Program-made: the position numbers and the translations under genes
Assembly: GCF_002080435.1 (NCBI RefSeq)
Contig: NZ_CP020538.1
Span: 1,240,001-1,304,000, forward strand
DNA length: 64,000 nt
Reading direction: 5' to 3'
From: Sphingobium herbicidovorans
GTDB taxonomy: Bacteria; Pseudomonadota; Alphaproteobacteria; Sphingomonadales; Sphingomonadaceae
Part shown: positions 16,292 to 24,961 of the stretch, piece after piece
Layout of the letters: each line of letters starts with the position of its first letter
Position numbering within the stretch: the first letter of the stretch is position 1
Notes under the pieces: model-generated
Seen by the model: only the letters and a program-made list of their open reading frames with translations
What the model was told of the DNA's origin: nothing
Database searches by the model: none

Positions 16292-17370
16292 TGTGCCAAA
16301 CCTCTGCTCTTTCCGCGTCTCGCGACGAAATCCATGATGGCATAGGGGTCCAGAAGAGCGCAGCTCAACCCCGCAGCCGCTACCGATCCGGGCATGCCCC
16401 AGACCACGCTGCTTGTTTCATTCTGCGCGACGATCCAGCCGCCCGCGGCGACGATGTCGCGTCCCCCTACGGTGCCGTCGCGCCCCATGCCAGTGAGCAC
16501 GATACCCGCCGCGCCTGGCCCGTAGGCTTCCGCCATGCTGGCGAACATCGGATCGACGCCGGGCAGGTTGCCCCCGGCCGTGCGTTGAGGGTTCAGCACG
16601 ACCATGACCCGATCATAAAGACCACGACGGACCTGAAGATTGGCGTCGCCCGGCGCAACATAGACCGTATCGGGCTTCAGCATCTCTCCCTGTTCGGCGA
16701 CCTTCACCCGCAGGCTGGTCATCCGGGCGAGCTGTTGAACGAAATAGGGTGTGAAGCTGACCGGCAGATGTTGAGTGAGCAGGATCGGCACGCCGAGCGG
16801 CGCGGACATGCCTGCAAATAGCTGGCTCAGCGCATGGATGCCCCCGGTCGATGCCCCGATGCCCAGGCAGGCGAGCGGCGCATTCGCCTGCGCCGAAGCC
16901 ATTTGCAGCGGCGGCGCGTCGCCCTGCGGAGCGGCATTCGCGCCGAACAGGCGGGACAGGCGTTCGATCAGCGATTGGGGAAACGTCTCGCCAAAGCAGC
17001 CGCTGCCGGGTTTGGCCAGAATGTCGCTCGCGCCAAGAGCCAGCGCTTCGATCGCAACCGCGCTGCCTTCCTGGCAATTGCCCGAAAGGATGACCACCTT
17101 CCCACGCGGATTGGCGCGCAGGAAGGCTGGCAGAGCCGCCAGCCCGCTCTGGCCCGGCAATTCTATGTCCAGCAGAACCAGATCGATATCGTTCCCGGCG
17201 ATAAAACCCAAGGCCTGTTCGGCGCTGCTGGTCTTGTGAACGACGGAAAAGGCAGGATCGCCGGCCAATATCCGTTCGATGACGGTCCGCACGACGACCG
17301 AATCATCGACAACCATCGTGCGGACCGGCGGTCTGCTGTGGCTGGCCATGATCGGCATGACGGCGGTCAT
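16288..17370 (-). CDS. cheB: chemotaxis response regulator / methylesterase CheB
   Basis: Two-domain protein that removes methyl groups from (or deamidates) chemoreceptors. The receiver has VVDDS and the phosphoacceptor aspartate about residue 68 (LVLLDIELPG). The esterase domain has the catalytic triad contexts GIGASTGG (Ser), LTQHLP (His) and TGMGRDG (Asp). From MTAVMP the product is 360 residues, normal for CheB. The reading frame is open further upstream but that would run into cheY, so I use the ATG at 17370; 17349 is a possible alternative. Confidence 0.94.
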   Translation of the reverse strand: MTAVMPIMASHSRPPVRTMVVDDSVVVRTVIERILAGDPAFSVVHKTSSAEQALGFIAGNDIDLVLLDIELPGQSGLAALPAFLRANPRGKVVILSGNCQEGSAVAIEALALGASDILAKPGSGCFGETFPQSLIERLSRLFGANAAPQGDAPPLQMASAQANAPLACLGIGASTGGIHALSQLFAGMSAPLGVPILLTQHLPVSFTPYFVQQLARMTSLRVKVAEQGEMLKPDTVYVAPGDANLQVRRGLYDRVMVVLNPQRTAGGNLPGVDPMFASMAEAYGPGAAGIVLTGMGRDGTVGGRDIVAAGGWIVAQNETSSVVWGMPGSVAAAGLSCALLDPYAIMDFVARRGKSRGLAH

Positions 17371-17425
17371 CTGGGGACTTTCGAACGAAAATGGGAAACG
17401 AAGAGCGAATGGAGAAAAGCGGTCG

Positions 17426-17791
17426 CTAAATGACGCCGACGATCGCCAGCTTGCTTTCAAGCGTCTCGCGATCAAAAGGTTTCATGACATATTCGTCGGC
17501 CCCCGCTTCCACTGCCGCCTTGATATGGCTGATGCCATTTTCCGTGGTGCAGAAGATGATCTTGGGCCGGGCGGTGACTTTCGCCGTGGCAAGCGCCTGA
17601 AGAAATTCCATGCCGCTCATGACTGGCATGTTCCAGTCCAACAGCACGACATCGGGCGCGGAAGCCTCACATTGGGTCAGCGCATCCTGCCCGTCGACCG
17701 CTTCGGTCACCGTCAGGTCCAGGGACTCCAATATGTGCCGCGCGACTTTGCGAATAACCTTGGAATCGTCGACTACCAGGCAGTTTTTCAT
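17426..17791 (-). CDS. cheY: chemotaxis response regulator CheY
   Basis: A 121-residue single receiver domain. The acidic pair D8-D9 (VVDDS), phosphoacceptor D52 (LLDWNMP), the T82-T83 switch (FCTTENG) and K104 (VMKPFD) are all present. It should be phosphorylated by the CheA of the same cluster and act on a motor or another output not encoded here. It lies between cheW (79-base gap) and cheB. Confidence 0.95.
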   Translation of the reverse strand: MKNCLVVDDSKVIRKVARHILESLDLTVTEAVDGQDALTQCEASAPDVVLLDWNMPVMSGMEFLQALATAKVTARPKIIFCTTENGISHIKAAVEAGADEYVMKPFDRETLESKLAIVGVI

Positions 17792-17870
17792 GAAGCGTCC
17801 CTTAGATTTTTCTTCCTGTGCAGAAGAGATTAGCCGCCAAAGCCGAGTAATTCGTAAACGGCCCGGAAAT

Positions 17871-18308
17871 TTATGCTGCCTGCGCCAGGAAACCGGATTC
17901 GATGAAACTGGCGAGCGATACGAGAAGGTGCGGCTGGCCGTCCTGTTCGACGATCGCCCGCGCATAAGGCGACCATGCACGGTCGAGCTGGCCGCGCAGG
18001 GGCAGGTCGCCTTCGGGCACCTGGCAGATGTCGTGGACGGCATCGACCATCAGGCCGTAGCTGTGCCCGCTGATGTCCGCGATGATCGCCAGACCGCATT
18101 GGGCCGACGGCGTGGGCGTGCCGCTTATCAGGGCGGGCACATCGATGATCGTGAGGACGCGGCTGCGCAGGGCCGACAGCCCCGCTACATGGGCGGGCAT
18201 GCCCGGCACCGGCGAAATATCGGCGAGCTTCACCACCGCTTCCACCTCTTGCGCCGCAACGGCGACGCGGGTGCCGGCCAGGGTCGCCAGAAGATAAAGC
18301 TGGTCCAT
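17871..18308 (-). CDS. cheW: chemotaxis coupling protein CheW
   Basis: A 145-residue CheW scaffold that links chemoreceptors to CheA. The two beta-barrel halves are visible, with LYLLATLAGTRVAVAAQEVE at the start, GLSALRSRVLTIIDVPALI in the middle (the usual NLRG-x-PV-D region) and MVDAVHDI. It follows cheA by 11 bases. Nothing unusual in length. Confidence 0.9.
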   Translation of the reverse strand: MDQLYLLATLAGTRVAVAAQEVEAVVKLADISPVPGMPAHVAGLSALRSRVLTIIDVPALISGTPTPSAQCGLAIIADISGHSYGLMVDAVHDICQVPEGDLPLRGQLDRAWSPYARAIVEQDGQPHLLVSLASFIESGFLAQAA

Positions 18309-18319
18309 CGACTGTCTCC

Positions 18320-20683
18320 TTAACGCCGCGCGCCAGCGATGGCGGCCATCAGCGCATCCTGATCATAACGGTAAATGCTGCTGTCCTGCGGCCCCGTGGG
18401 CCGTGGCGAAGCGCGCAACTGCACGACGCGGCAACCCAATATCTCCGCCGCCTGAGACGAATCGCCGTCCGAACACAGCACGATATCGGCCGGATCGACC
18501 GCCTCGTCCTGCGGCAGGCCCAGAATGACCTCGTGCCCGGCCTGCCGGAGCAGCGGCGCCAATATCTCGCGCGTCCACCCATCCTGGCTGTCCGCCAGCA
18601 CGCAGCGTCCGCGCGTCCGCTCCACAAGCGGGCCATCGGGCAAGGCGGCGAACAGGGCGAAGGGGTTGATGACTTCCAGATGTTCGCCGTCGATCACCGA
18701 AACGCCGCTGAGCAGGCCGTGCATCGCGACCATGTCGGGCACGGCAGGCATCTCCACGATATCGAGGACCGCCGCCACCGGATAGCAGGCTTCCCGCGTT
18801 CCATCGCGCAGGCGCAGCGCCGACACATGGTCCGCCGTAAAGGCGTGAACGCCGTTGACGACAGGCACCAGTCGGCCATCGAGACGGACGAAAGCGTGCG
18901 CTCCCGACCGGCCGAACGACGTCACATCGACATCCTCGACCCGCTCGACCAGCGACAGCTTGATCAGCCGCTTTTCGCCCGACAGCTCTTCAAAACGCAG
19001 CGCGGAGACCATCTCCGTCCGCGCCGCACGCTCATCCTCTTCTTCCGCCTGACGGTCGGCCCGGTCATCGGCAATATTCGGCAGGCAGGCGGCATTGGCC
19101 AGCCCCGCCGCATCCAGCAGCAGCATCGGCTTGCCATTGTCCGGCAGCGTCATGCCGGCATAAACGCCCGTCGCCATCACCAGCGGCGAAGCGGGCCGGA
19201 TAACCAGTTCCTCATGATTGTCGACGGCGGCAACGCCCAGCGCAAAGGGCACGCCCGTAGCGGACCGCACGACCATGACGGCGCGGGGGCCAGCCTGCGC
19301 CGGCTTTTGCATCCCCAGAACATCTTCCAGGTCGATCATCGAATGCCGCACAGAGCGGATCGTCGCGATCTTGGCCCCGCCAACTTCGGCGACGTGCAGC
19401 GTTTCATTATTATCGTGCAATATTTCCACGACCGCCGCGCGCGGTATCGCGAAATGCAGCCCGCCCGAACGGATGATAAGGCCCGGAATGATGGTCAGGG
19501 TCAGGGGAACGCGCAGGATGATGCGCAACCCCCGGCCAGGTTCATTATGAAGCGCGATCATGCCGCCGATTCGTTCGACATTGGCGCGCACGACGTCCAT
19601 GCCGACGCCACGGCCCGAAATCGCGGTGACGGCCTGCGCGGTCGAAAGGCCCGCATGGAAAATAAGGTCCAGCTTTTCGGCCTCGCTCATCTTCACCGCC
19701 GCGTCGCGCGAAAGCCTGCCCGCACCGACCGCCTTTTCCACAAGGCGGCCCGTGTCGATGCCACGCCCGTCATCGCTGATCTCGATCACGATCTGGTTGC
19801 CCGACTGCCGGGCCTGCAGCATGAGCGTGCCCGCTTCCGGCTTGCCCAGCGCACGGCGCTCCTCGGGCGTTTCGATGCCATGGTCGATGCTGTTGCGCAC
19901 GATATGGGTGAGCGGATCAACGACCATCTCGACCATTTCGCGGTCCATCTCGACGTCGCCGCCTTCAAGGACCAGGTCGATCTTCTTGCCCAGGTCACGG
20001 CCAAGATCGCGGACCATGCGGGGGATGGCGGTGAACAGGCGATCGACGCGCTGCATACGGGTTTTGGAGATGGCGTCGCGCATGTCGGCCACACAGGTCG
20101 ACAGCCGTTCGAACGCGCTTTCCAGTTCCGGGTCGCCCGTCCGTTCCCGCAACTTGCGCGACAGTTCGTTGCGGGCCAGCACCATGTCCGACACGCCATT
20201 CATCAACTGGTCGATCAGCGACAGCGGCAGGCGAATGGTGCGGGGTACGGCCTGCGCGCCGCCCAGCCGCGTGGTTTCCACCGCAGGGGCCGCCGCTTCG
20301 GGCGCTGCGCCTTGCACCGGCTGCGTCAGGGCGCCGATCAGATAATCGTCATTTTCGTCCGGCAGCGCCGCGCCGATCGCCACCGCTTCGGCCAGTTCGG
20401 CGATGCGGTCCATGATGCCCAGCACCGCGCTGACGGTAGCCGGATCGGCAGTGCGATTGCCATTGCGGATTTCCGACAGAACATCCTCGGCCGCGTGGCT
20501 CAAGCGCTCGAAGCGCGGCAGGTTCAGGAAGCCGCAGCTGCCCTTGACCGTATGGAAGAAGCGGAAAATAGCGTCCAGCCGGTCGCGATCGCCGGGGTCC
20601 GCTTCCCACGCGACGACCTCGCTTGCCAGGGCTTCCAGCGTTTCCTGCGTTTCAGCTATGAATTCCTGAAGTAGCTCGTCCAT
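18320..20683 (-). CDS. cheA: chemotaxis histidine kinase CheA with degenerate C-terminal receiver
   Basis: Histidine kinase of 787 residues. Order: HPt domain with phosphoacceptor H44 (FFHTVKGSCGF); no clear P2 domain; dimerisation helices; HATPase with N box (HIVRNSIDHGIETPEER), G1 (ISDDGRGID) and G2 (GRGVGMDVV); a CheW domain; a second CheW-like region about residues 570-690; and a last 95 residues aligning by eye to a receiver. That end retains helix TREILAPLLRQAGHEV, but the acidic pair is reduced to AD, the phosphoacceptor region is PADIVLCSDGD and the conserved lysine region is IYRYDQDALM. It therefore probably cannot be phosphorylated normally. I start at MDELLQEF. Confidence 0.95.
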   Translation of the reverse strand: MDELLQEFIAETQETLEALASEVVAWEADPGDRDRLDAIFRFFHTVKGSCGFLNLPRFERLSHAAEDVLSEIRNGNRTADPATVSAVLGIMDRIAELAEAVAIGAALPDENDDYLIGALTQPVQGAAPEAAAPAVETTRLGGAQAVPRTIRLPLSLIDQLMNGVSDMVLARNELSRKLRERTGDPELESAFERLSTCVADMRDAISKTRMQRVDRLFTAIPRMVRDLGRDLGKKIDLVLEGGDVEMDREMVEMVVDPLTHIVRNSIDHGIETPEERRALGKPEAGTLMLQARQSGNQIVIEISDDGRGIDTGRLVEKAVGAGRLSRDAAVKMSEAEKLDLIFHAGLSTAQAVTAISGRGVGMDVVRANVERIGGMIALHNEPGRGLRIILRVPLTLTIIPGLIIRSGGLHFAIPRAAVVEILHDNNETLHVAEVGGAKIATIRSVRHSMIDLEDVLGMQKPAQAGPRAVMVVRSATGVPFALGVAAVDNHEELVIRPASPLVMATGVYAGMTLPDNGKPMLLLDAAGLANAACLPNIADDRADRQAEEEDERAARTEMVSALRFEELSGEKRLIKLSLVERVEDVDVTSFGRSGAHAFVRLDGRLVPVVNGVHAFTADHVSALRLRDGTREACYPVAAVLDIVEMPAVPDMVAMHGLLSGVSVIDGEHLEVINPFALFAALPDGPLVERTRGRCVLADSQDGWTREILAPLLRQAGHEVILGLPQDEAVDPADIVLCSDGDSSQAAEILGCRVVQLRASPRPTGPQDSSIYRYDQDALMAAIAGARR

Positions 20684-20765
20684 TCCCTTGGCCTTCACGG
20701 ATGCGCGCGTCGGCACCATGGGGATGGCGTGGTTAAAGGCCCGTTAAAGACGTGCCGTTCACAAC

Positions 20766-20803
20766 AAAAAGGGCGCCGCAACCTTCGTCGCGACGCCCTT
20801 TTT
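20766..20803 (-). terminator. hairpin with T-tract after the lipoprotein gene
   Basis: Arms AAAAAGGGCG (20766-20775) and CGCCCTTTTT (20794-20803) enclose an 18-base centre that can partly pair. It lies 18 bases beyond the lipoprotein stop on the minus strand and carries A/T runs on both sides, so it could act in either direction. Confidence 0.65.
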
Positions 20804-20820
20804 GCTTTTTAAGCGAAGGC

Positions 20821-21093
20821 TTAGTTCATCTTGTCTTCAACAGCGTCACCCGCCGCCTCGCCCGCTTCGCGGGTCGCGTCAGCCTTGTTTTCCAGGGCGT
20901 CGGCGGCGTTTTCAGCAGCAGCTTCGGCGTTGCCGGACAGGTTATCGGCCATGGCTTCCATATTATCGGCCTGGTTGTCGATGGCGTCCGCCTGATTCTC
21001 GTATGCGTTCTCAACCTGGTTTTCCTGCTTGGAATCGCATGCAGCAAGCGCGATCAAGCTGGCCAGGCCAAGAACTGAGACGATGGTTTTCAC
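20821..21093 (-). CDS. small Asn/Ala/Asp-repeat lipoprotein
   Basis: A 90-residue predicted lipoprotein starting with GTG, supported by an AGGAG site seven bases upstream. The signal peptide ends in the lipobox LAAC. The mature part has loose seven-residue repeats (NQADAIDNQADNMEAMADN, later ENAADALENKADA), strongly acidic, probably one long helix or coiled coil. I do not recognise a named family; the pattern is reminiscent of small envelope lipoproteins. An upstream in-frame ATG would add 30 residues without a signal-like start and is less likely. Confidence 0.75.
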   Translation of the reverse strand: MKTIVSVLGLASLIALAACDSKQENQVENAYENQADAIDNQADNMEAMADNLSGNAEAAAENAADALENKADATREAGEAAGDAVEDKMN

Positions 21094-21238
21094 GGCGTTT
21101 CTCCTGTTGCGCCCCCCAGGGGCTGACGTCATTCGGCAAGAGGCCCGGCAGCACAGTGCACCCGGAACTCTGATCGCGATCAACTGGTCGCACGGCAGAT
21201 GGTTCCCATCGCACGACTCCTTTCGTCGCAGAAACGAC

Positions 21239-21670
21239 TTATTTTTTCAGATTGTCCCGAATTTCCCGCAGCAACAATATGTCTTCCGGCGTGGCTGCAG
21301 GCGCGGTTTCGCCCGGTTTCGGCATCAACCTGTTCACCGCCTTCACCAGCAGGAAGATGATGAACGCCAGGATCAGGAAATTGACGAGGACGGTCAGAAA
21401 CTCGCCCCATCCCAGCATGGCGACGCCCGCACCCTTCAAATCGGCATAGCTGCCGGGATCGCCCTTGAACTCCGGCGGAATATCGCCAAGCCGGATGAAA
21501 TAGCTGGAAAAGTCCGCACCCCCGAACAGGAAGCCGATCAACGGCATGATGAGATCATCGGTCACCGATTTGGTGATGGTGGCGAACGCCCCGCCGATGA
21601 TGACGCCAACCGCCAGGTCGATCACGTTGCCACGGTTGATGAAAGTCTTGAATTCGGAAATCAGCCCCAT
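21239..21670 (-). CDS. mscL: large-conductance mechanosensitive channel
   Basis: A 143-residue MscL, the emergency osmotic release valve of the inner membrane. The N-terminal amphipathic helix and TM1 ([20 protein letters not shown]) and TM2 ([20 protein letters not shown]) are clear, and the cytoplasmic tail helix ends [13 protein letters not shown]. Single-gene unit, divergent from lemA. Confidence 0.97.
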   Translation of the reverse strand: MGLISEFKTFINRGNVIDLAVGVIIGGAFATITKSVTDDLIMPLIGFLFGGADFSSYFIRLGDIPPEFKGDPGSYADLKGAGVAMLGWGEFLTVLVNFLILAFIIFLLVKAVNRLMPKPGETAPAATPEDILLLREIRDNLKK

Positions 21671-21772
21671 TTACGAACCCCTTGTGGTGATTGCATGTTT
21701 AAGAGGATGAGACGTTGCGCCCGCATCCACAACCACCTATTTCCGTCCTCGTCACAAAGCCGAGGATGTTCC

Positions 21773-22378
21773 ATGACGATCCTGCGCCGTTTTTCCCCTG
21801 CGTTTCTCTTACCCTTGCTGTCGGCATTCGCGCTGTCCGCCTGCGGCATCAATAGCGTGCCAGCCGCCGAAGAGGTGGCCAAGGCGAAGTGGGCCGATGT
21901 CCAGGCCCAATATCAGCGCCGCGCCAACCTGATCGGGAACCTGGTCGCCACCGTCAAGGCGGCCGGCAAGCAGGAGCAGGACACTTTGGTCGGCGTGACC
22001 GAGGCCCGCGCGAAGGCGACATCCATCCAGGTCAGCGCCGATGATCTTTCGGACCCGGCCAAGGTTCAGCAGTTCCAGCAGGCGCAGGCGCAACTGGGGC
22101 AAGGGCTGGGCCGGTTGCTCGCTTCGGTGGAGGCCTATCCAGACCTGAAGGCCAACCAGAATTTCCTCGACCTCCAGTCGCAACTGGAAGGGACGGAGAA
22201 CCGCATCGCCGTGTCTATCCGGGATTATAACGAAGCGGTCCGCGCCTATAATACCCGCATTCGCACCTTCCCCGACGCGATCGGCGCGAAGATCATCCAT
22301 GGCGCAAAGCCGATGACGCCGTTCCAGGCCAGCACGCCGGGAGCAGATGAAGCGCCCAAGGTCGATTTCGGTAACTGA
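21773..22378 (+). CDS. LemA family lipoprotein
   Basis: A 201-residue LemA-family protein. A signal peptide with lipobox LSAC precedes a helical bundle with family phrases VQAQYQRRANLIGNLVATVK, ARAKATSIQVS and YNEAVRAYNT. LemA proteins are membrane-anchored and often encoded with TPM-domain proteins, as here (the next gene begins eight bases on). The precise function is unknown; an envelope stress or protein quality role is often suggested. Confidence 0.92.
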   Translation: MTILRRFSPAFLLPLLSAFALSACGINSVPAAEEVAKAKWADVQAQYQRRANLIGNLVATVKAAGKQEQDTLVGVTEARAKATSIQVSADDLSDPAKVQQFQQAQAQLGQGLGRLLASVEAYPDLKANQNFLDLQSQLEGTENRIAVSIRDYNEAVRAYNTRIRTFPDAIGAKIIHGAKPMTPFQASTPGADEAPKVDFGN

Positions 22379-22386
22379 AAGCGCAC

Positions 22387-23175
22387 ATGCTCCGCCGCCT
22401 GATCCTGATCCTTGCGCTGCTGGTGTGGATACCGGCGGCGCAGGGGCAGACTTTTCCCAAGCTGACGGGCCGGGTGGTGGACGATGCCGCGCTGCTTTCA
22501 CCCGCGCAGGAACAGGCGCTGACCCAGCGGCTGGCGGCATTGGAAAAGGAAAGCGGCCGACAGTTGGTGGTCGCCACGCTGCCCAGCCTGCAGGACTATG
22601 ACATATCCGATTATGGCTATCGCCTGCTGCGCGCGTGGGGCATCGGCGACAAGGAACGCAATGACGGCGTGCTGCTGATCGTCGCACCCAAGGAGCGCAA
22701 GGTGCGCGTCGAGGTGGGCTATGGACTGGAGGGCATTTTGACCGATGCCCTGTCGTCCCAGATCATCCGCAATTCCATCACGCCGCGCTTCAAGGCAGGC
22801 GACATGGCGGGCGGTATCGAGGCCGGGACCAACGCCCTCATCACGCTGCTCAGCCTGCCGGCCGATGAGGCGCGGGCACGCGCGCTGGCGGCGGAAAAGG
22901 CGCAACAAGGCAACCGGGGCTGCGGCAGCCCGCTCATCCTGATCTTCTGGATCGCTATTGCAGCCTTCATCATCGTGCCGACCATCTTCGGACGGCGCGG
23001 CGGCAGGCGCTATCGCGGCGGCGCGGGACCAATCGTCATCTGGGGGCCGGGCGTCGGCGGATCTGACTGGGGATCGGGCAGTGGCTGGGGCGGCGGCGGC
23101 GGCGGTTGGGGCGGCGGCGGCTTTTCCGGCGGCGGCGGCAGCGGCGGCGGCGGCGGCGCATCGGGGGGATGGTGA
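22387..23175 (+). CDS. TPM-domain protein with Gly-rich tail (YgcG-like)
   Basis: A 262-residue exported membrane protein. Signal peptide (residues 1-20), then the TPM phosphatase-like domain (GRVVDDAALLSPAQEQALTQ, GVLLIVAPKERKVRVEVGYG, AGTNALI), one membrane segment (LILIFWIAIAAFIIVPTIF) and a C-terminal tail of more than 50 residues made mostly of glycine, tryptophan and serine. Such tails are usual in YgcG-like proteins. The stop overlaps the next start (TGATG), giving coupled translation with a second TPM gene. Confidence 0.9.
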   Translation: MLRRLILILALLVWIPAAQGQTFPKLTGRVVDDAALLSPAQEQALTQRLAALEKESGRQLVVATLPSLQDYDISDYGYRLLRAWGIGDKERNDGVLLIVAPKERKVRVEVGYGLEGILTDALSSQIIRNSITPRFKAGDMAGGIEAGTNALITLLSLPADEARARALAAEKAQQGNRGCGSPLILIFWIAIAAFIIVPTIFGRRGGRRYRGGAGPIVIWGPGVGGSDWGSGSGWGGGGGGWGGGGFSGGGGSGGGGGASGGW

Positions 23176-23852
23176 TGCGTCTTCGCTTGAGCCAGGCCGA
23201 TCATGAACTGGTCACCCGGGCGGTGGCCCAGGCGGAACAGGAAACCGATGGCGAGATCGTGACGATCGTCGCCCGGCGATCCGATGCCTATCATGATGCG
23301 GGGCTGCATTGGGCCATCGGCGCTGTATTCGTGGCGCTTTCCATCGCGGCGGCTTTCCCCGCGCATTTCCGGGCGCTCTGTTCCTGGCTGCTGCTCAGCT
23401 GGGAGCATGAAGTTGAAGACTGGAAGCTGCTGACGGTCCTGCTGGGATTGCTCATCGTGAAATTCCTGGCCGTGCGCTACATCCTTGCCTGGATGCCGCT
23501 GCGGCTTGCGCTCACGCCCCGGACCACCAAGGCGCGGCGGGTGCGGCGGCGGGCGATGACCCTGTTCCGTGCGGTAGCGCTGGGCCGGACGAAGGCGCAG
23601 ACGGGTGTCCTCATCTATCTTTCCCTTGACGAGCACCGCGCCGAAATCATCGCGGACGCCGCGATCAATCAGAAAGTGACCCCGGACGTCTGGGGCGATG
23701 CGATGGCGGCGATGATCGACGCGGTGCGCGACGGCCGCACTGGCGAAGGCATGGCGGAAGCCGTCCGGCAGGTGGGTGCGGTGCTGGCCCGCCATTTCCC
23801 GCGCAGCGCCGACAACCCCAATGAATTGCCAGACAGGCTGATCGAATTATGA
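23175..23852 (+). CDS. second TPM-domain membrane protein
   Basis: About 225 residues. The N-terminus MRLRLSQADHELVTRAVAQA and EIVTIVARRSDAYHD begin a TPM-like domain interrupted by two membrane helices (GAVFVALSIAAAFPAHF and LLTVLLGLLIVKFLAVRYI), followed by GVLIYLSLDEHRAEIIADAA. The tail lacks the Gly-rich repeat. It is coupled to the preceding TPM gene by TGATG; an ATG at 23169 would add two residues. The tandem LemA, TPM, TPM set suggests one envelope complex. Confidence 0.88.
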   Translation: MRLRLSQADHELVTRAVAQAEQETDGEIVTIVARRSDAYHDAGLHWAIGAVFVALSIAAAFPAHFRALCSWLLLSWEHEVEDWKLLTVLLGLLIVKFLAVRYILAWMPLRLALTPRTTKARRVRRRAMTLFRAVALGRTKAQTGVLIYLSLDEHRAEIIADAAINQKVTPDVWGDAMAAMIDAVRDGRTGEGMAEAVRQVGAVLARHFPRSADNPNELPDRLIEL

Positions 23853-24394
23853 GCGAACAGGACATGGCCGCCGCAGAAGAAATCATGTGGGAAGGCCGTT
23901 TCATCACCGCCAAGCGGCGCGGCAGGTGGGAATATGTCGGACGCGCGCGTGGCATCCACGCCGCCGTCATATTGGCGATCGACGAGGATGCGGACGGCAC
24001 GCGCCATGTCCTGCTGGTCGATCAGTTCCGCGTACCGCTGGGCCGCCGTTGCATCGAGCTGCCCGCTGGCCTTGTCGGCGATGATGAGGAAGGCGAGGAA
24101 TCCGCCCTGGCCGCAGCGCGCGAGCTGGAGGAGGAAACGGGGTATCGCGCTGGGCGGATGGAGGCGGCGGGCGATTTCTACAGTTCGCCCGGCATGGTGT
24201 CGGAAAGCTTCTGCCTGTTCCGCGCCCATGACCTGTGCAAGACCGGCGAAGGCGGCGGCGTGGATGGCGAGGATATTCGCGTTCACCGCGTCCCCCTCGC
24301 CACCCTCGCCAGCCAGATCGCCACCTGGCGCGCCGAAGGTTTCGCCATCGATGTAAAGCTGCTGCTGCTGCTGGGCGCGGACATGGCGCGTTAG
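23849..24394 (+). CDS. Nudix hydrolase (ADP-ribose pyrophosphatase-like)
   Basis: A 181-residue Nudix enzyme. The Nudix box is GLVGDDEEGEESALAAAREL followed by EEETG, which supplies the Mg-binding glutamates. The residues ELPAGLVGD before it and SPGMVSES after it are typical of ADP-ribose/NDP-sugar pyrophosphatases. The ATG overlaps the stop of the TPM gene (ATGA). The true substrate cannot be told from the sequence. Confidence 0.9.
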   Translation: MSEQDMAAAEEIMWEGRFITAKRRGRWEYVGRARGIHAAVILAIDEDADGTRHVLLVDQFRVPLGRRCIELPAGLVGDDEEGEESALAAARELEEETGYRAGRMEAAGDFYSSPGMVSESFCLFRAHDLCKTGEGGGVDGEDIRVHRVPLATLASQIATWRAEGFAIDVKLLLLLGADMAR

Positions 24395-24405
24395 GCGTCA
24401 GGCCG

Positions 24406-24864
24406 TCACGGCACCCTGTACCAGTCGGCCACACGATCCAGCGCCAGGGTCAGCACCAGCTTGCCCGCCCGGCTTGGCCAGCCCAGCGCGCGTTCCGCCG
24501 CGACCAGCCCTTCGCCCGCACAGGCGACGCGCCATAATATGTCGCTGAGCCCCGGTCCTGCAGCGGCGATGGCGGCATGGAAGCGTTCGCGCGCCGACAA
24601 TTGGGCAACCGTCGGATCGGGCGCGCCTGCCCCGCTCCTTCTACCGCCGCTGGCGGGCGCAGCGTCCCACCGCATGGTGACGCGGGGGCCAAGGCCAGCC
24701 CTGTCCCAGTCCGCACGCAGCAGTTCGCCCGCGCGATATTGGCGTTCATTCAAATGCCCCCGCGCGTGGAGCCATGAGATCGGCGATTCGCCGATATTCA
24801 CCGCGACCGTCTGGACATGTCCCTTTGGATCCTCGATCTTCTGTTCAATGAACTGGCCTGGCAT
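24406..24864 (-). CDS. DUF6456 family protein
   Basis: A 152-residue protein of the DUF6456 type. Features: NIGESPISWLHARG, GELLRADWDRAGLGPRVTMRWD and LSDILWRVACAGEGLVAAER, all typical. The C-terminal half is a winged or helix-turn-helix-like region with no clear catalytic residues. I use the ATG at 24864 because it has a perfect AGGAGG site six bases upstream; another ATG at 24906 lacks one. The gene faces away from the XRE regulator. Known members are annotated as DNA-binding-like, function unknown. Confidence 0.85.
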   Translation of the reverse strand: MPGQFIEQKIEDPKGHVQTVAVNIGESPISWLHARGHLNERQYRAGELLRADWDRAGLGPRVTMRWDAAPASGGRRSGAGAPDPTVAQLSARERFHAAIAAAGPGLSDILWRVACAGEGLVAAERALGWPSRAGKLVLTLALDRVADWYRVP

Positions 24865-24961
24865 CTCGCGCCTCCTGACAAGGGAATGATAGGAAGGCCT
24901 TGCCATGACGAACCAATTGTAGGAAAGATCAAAAACCAAATAGGTAAAATATGGAACAGGC

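Noticed and set aside
17426..18043. A 205-residue version of the CheY frame
   Set aside because: The extra 84 residues lie over the cheW coding end and have no domain; the ATG at 17791 fits all CheY residues.
18533..20674. 713-residue open frame on the plus strand opposite cheA
   Set aside because: It is the shadow of cheA in high-GC DNA: no start site context, no domain, while the minus strand has all CheA motifs.
22990..23175. GGC repeats at the end of the first TPM gene as a mobile or satellite repeat
   Set aside because: They encode the usual Gly-rich tail of YgcG-like proteins.
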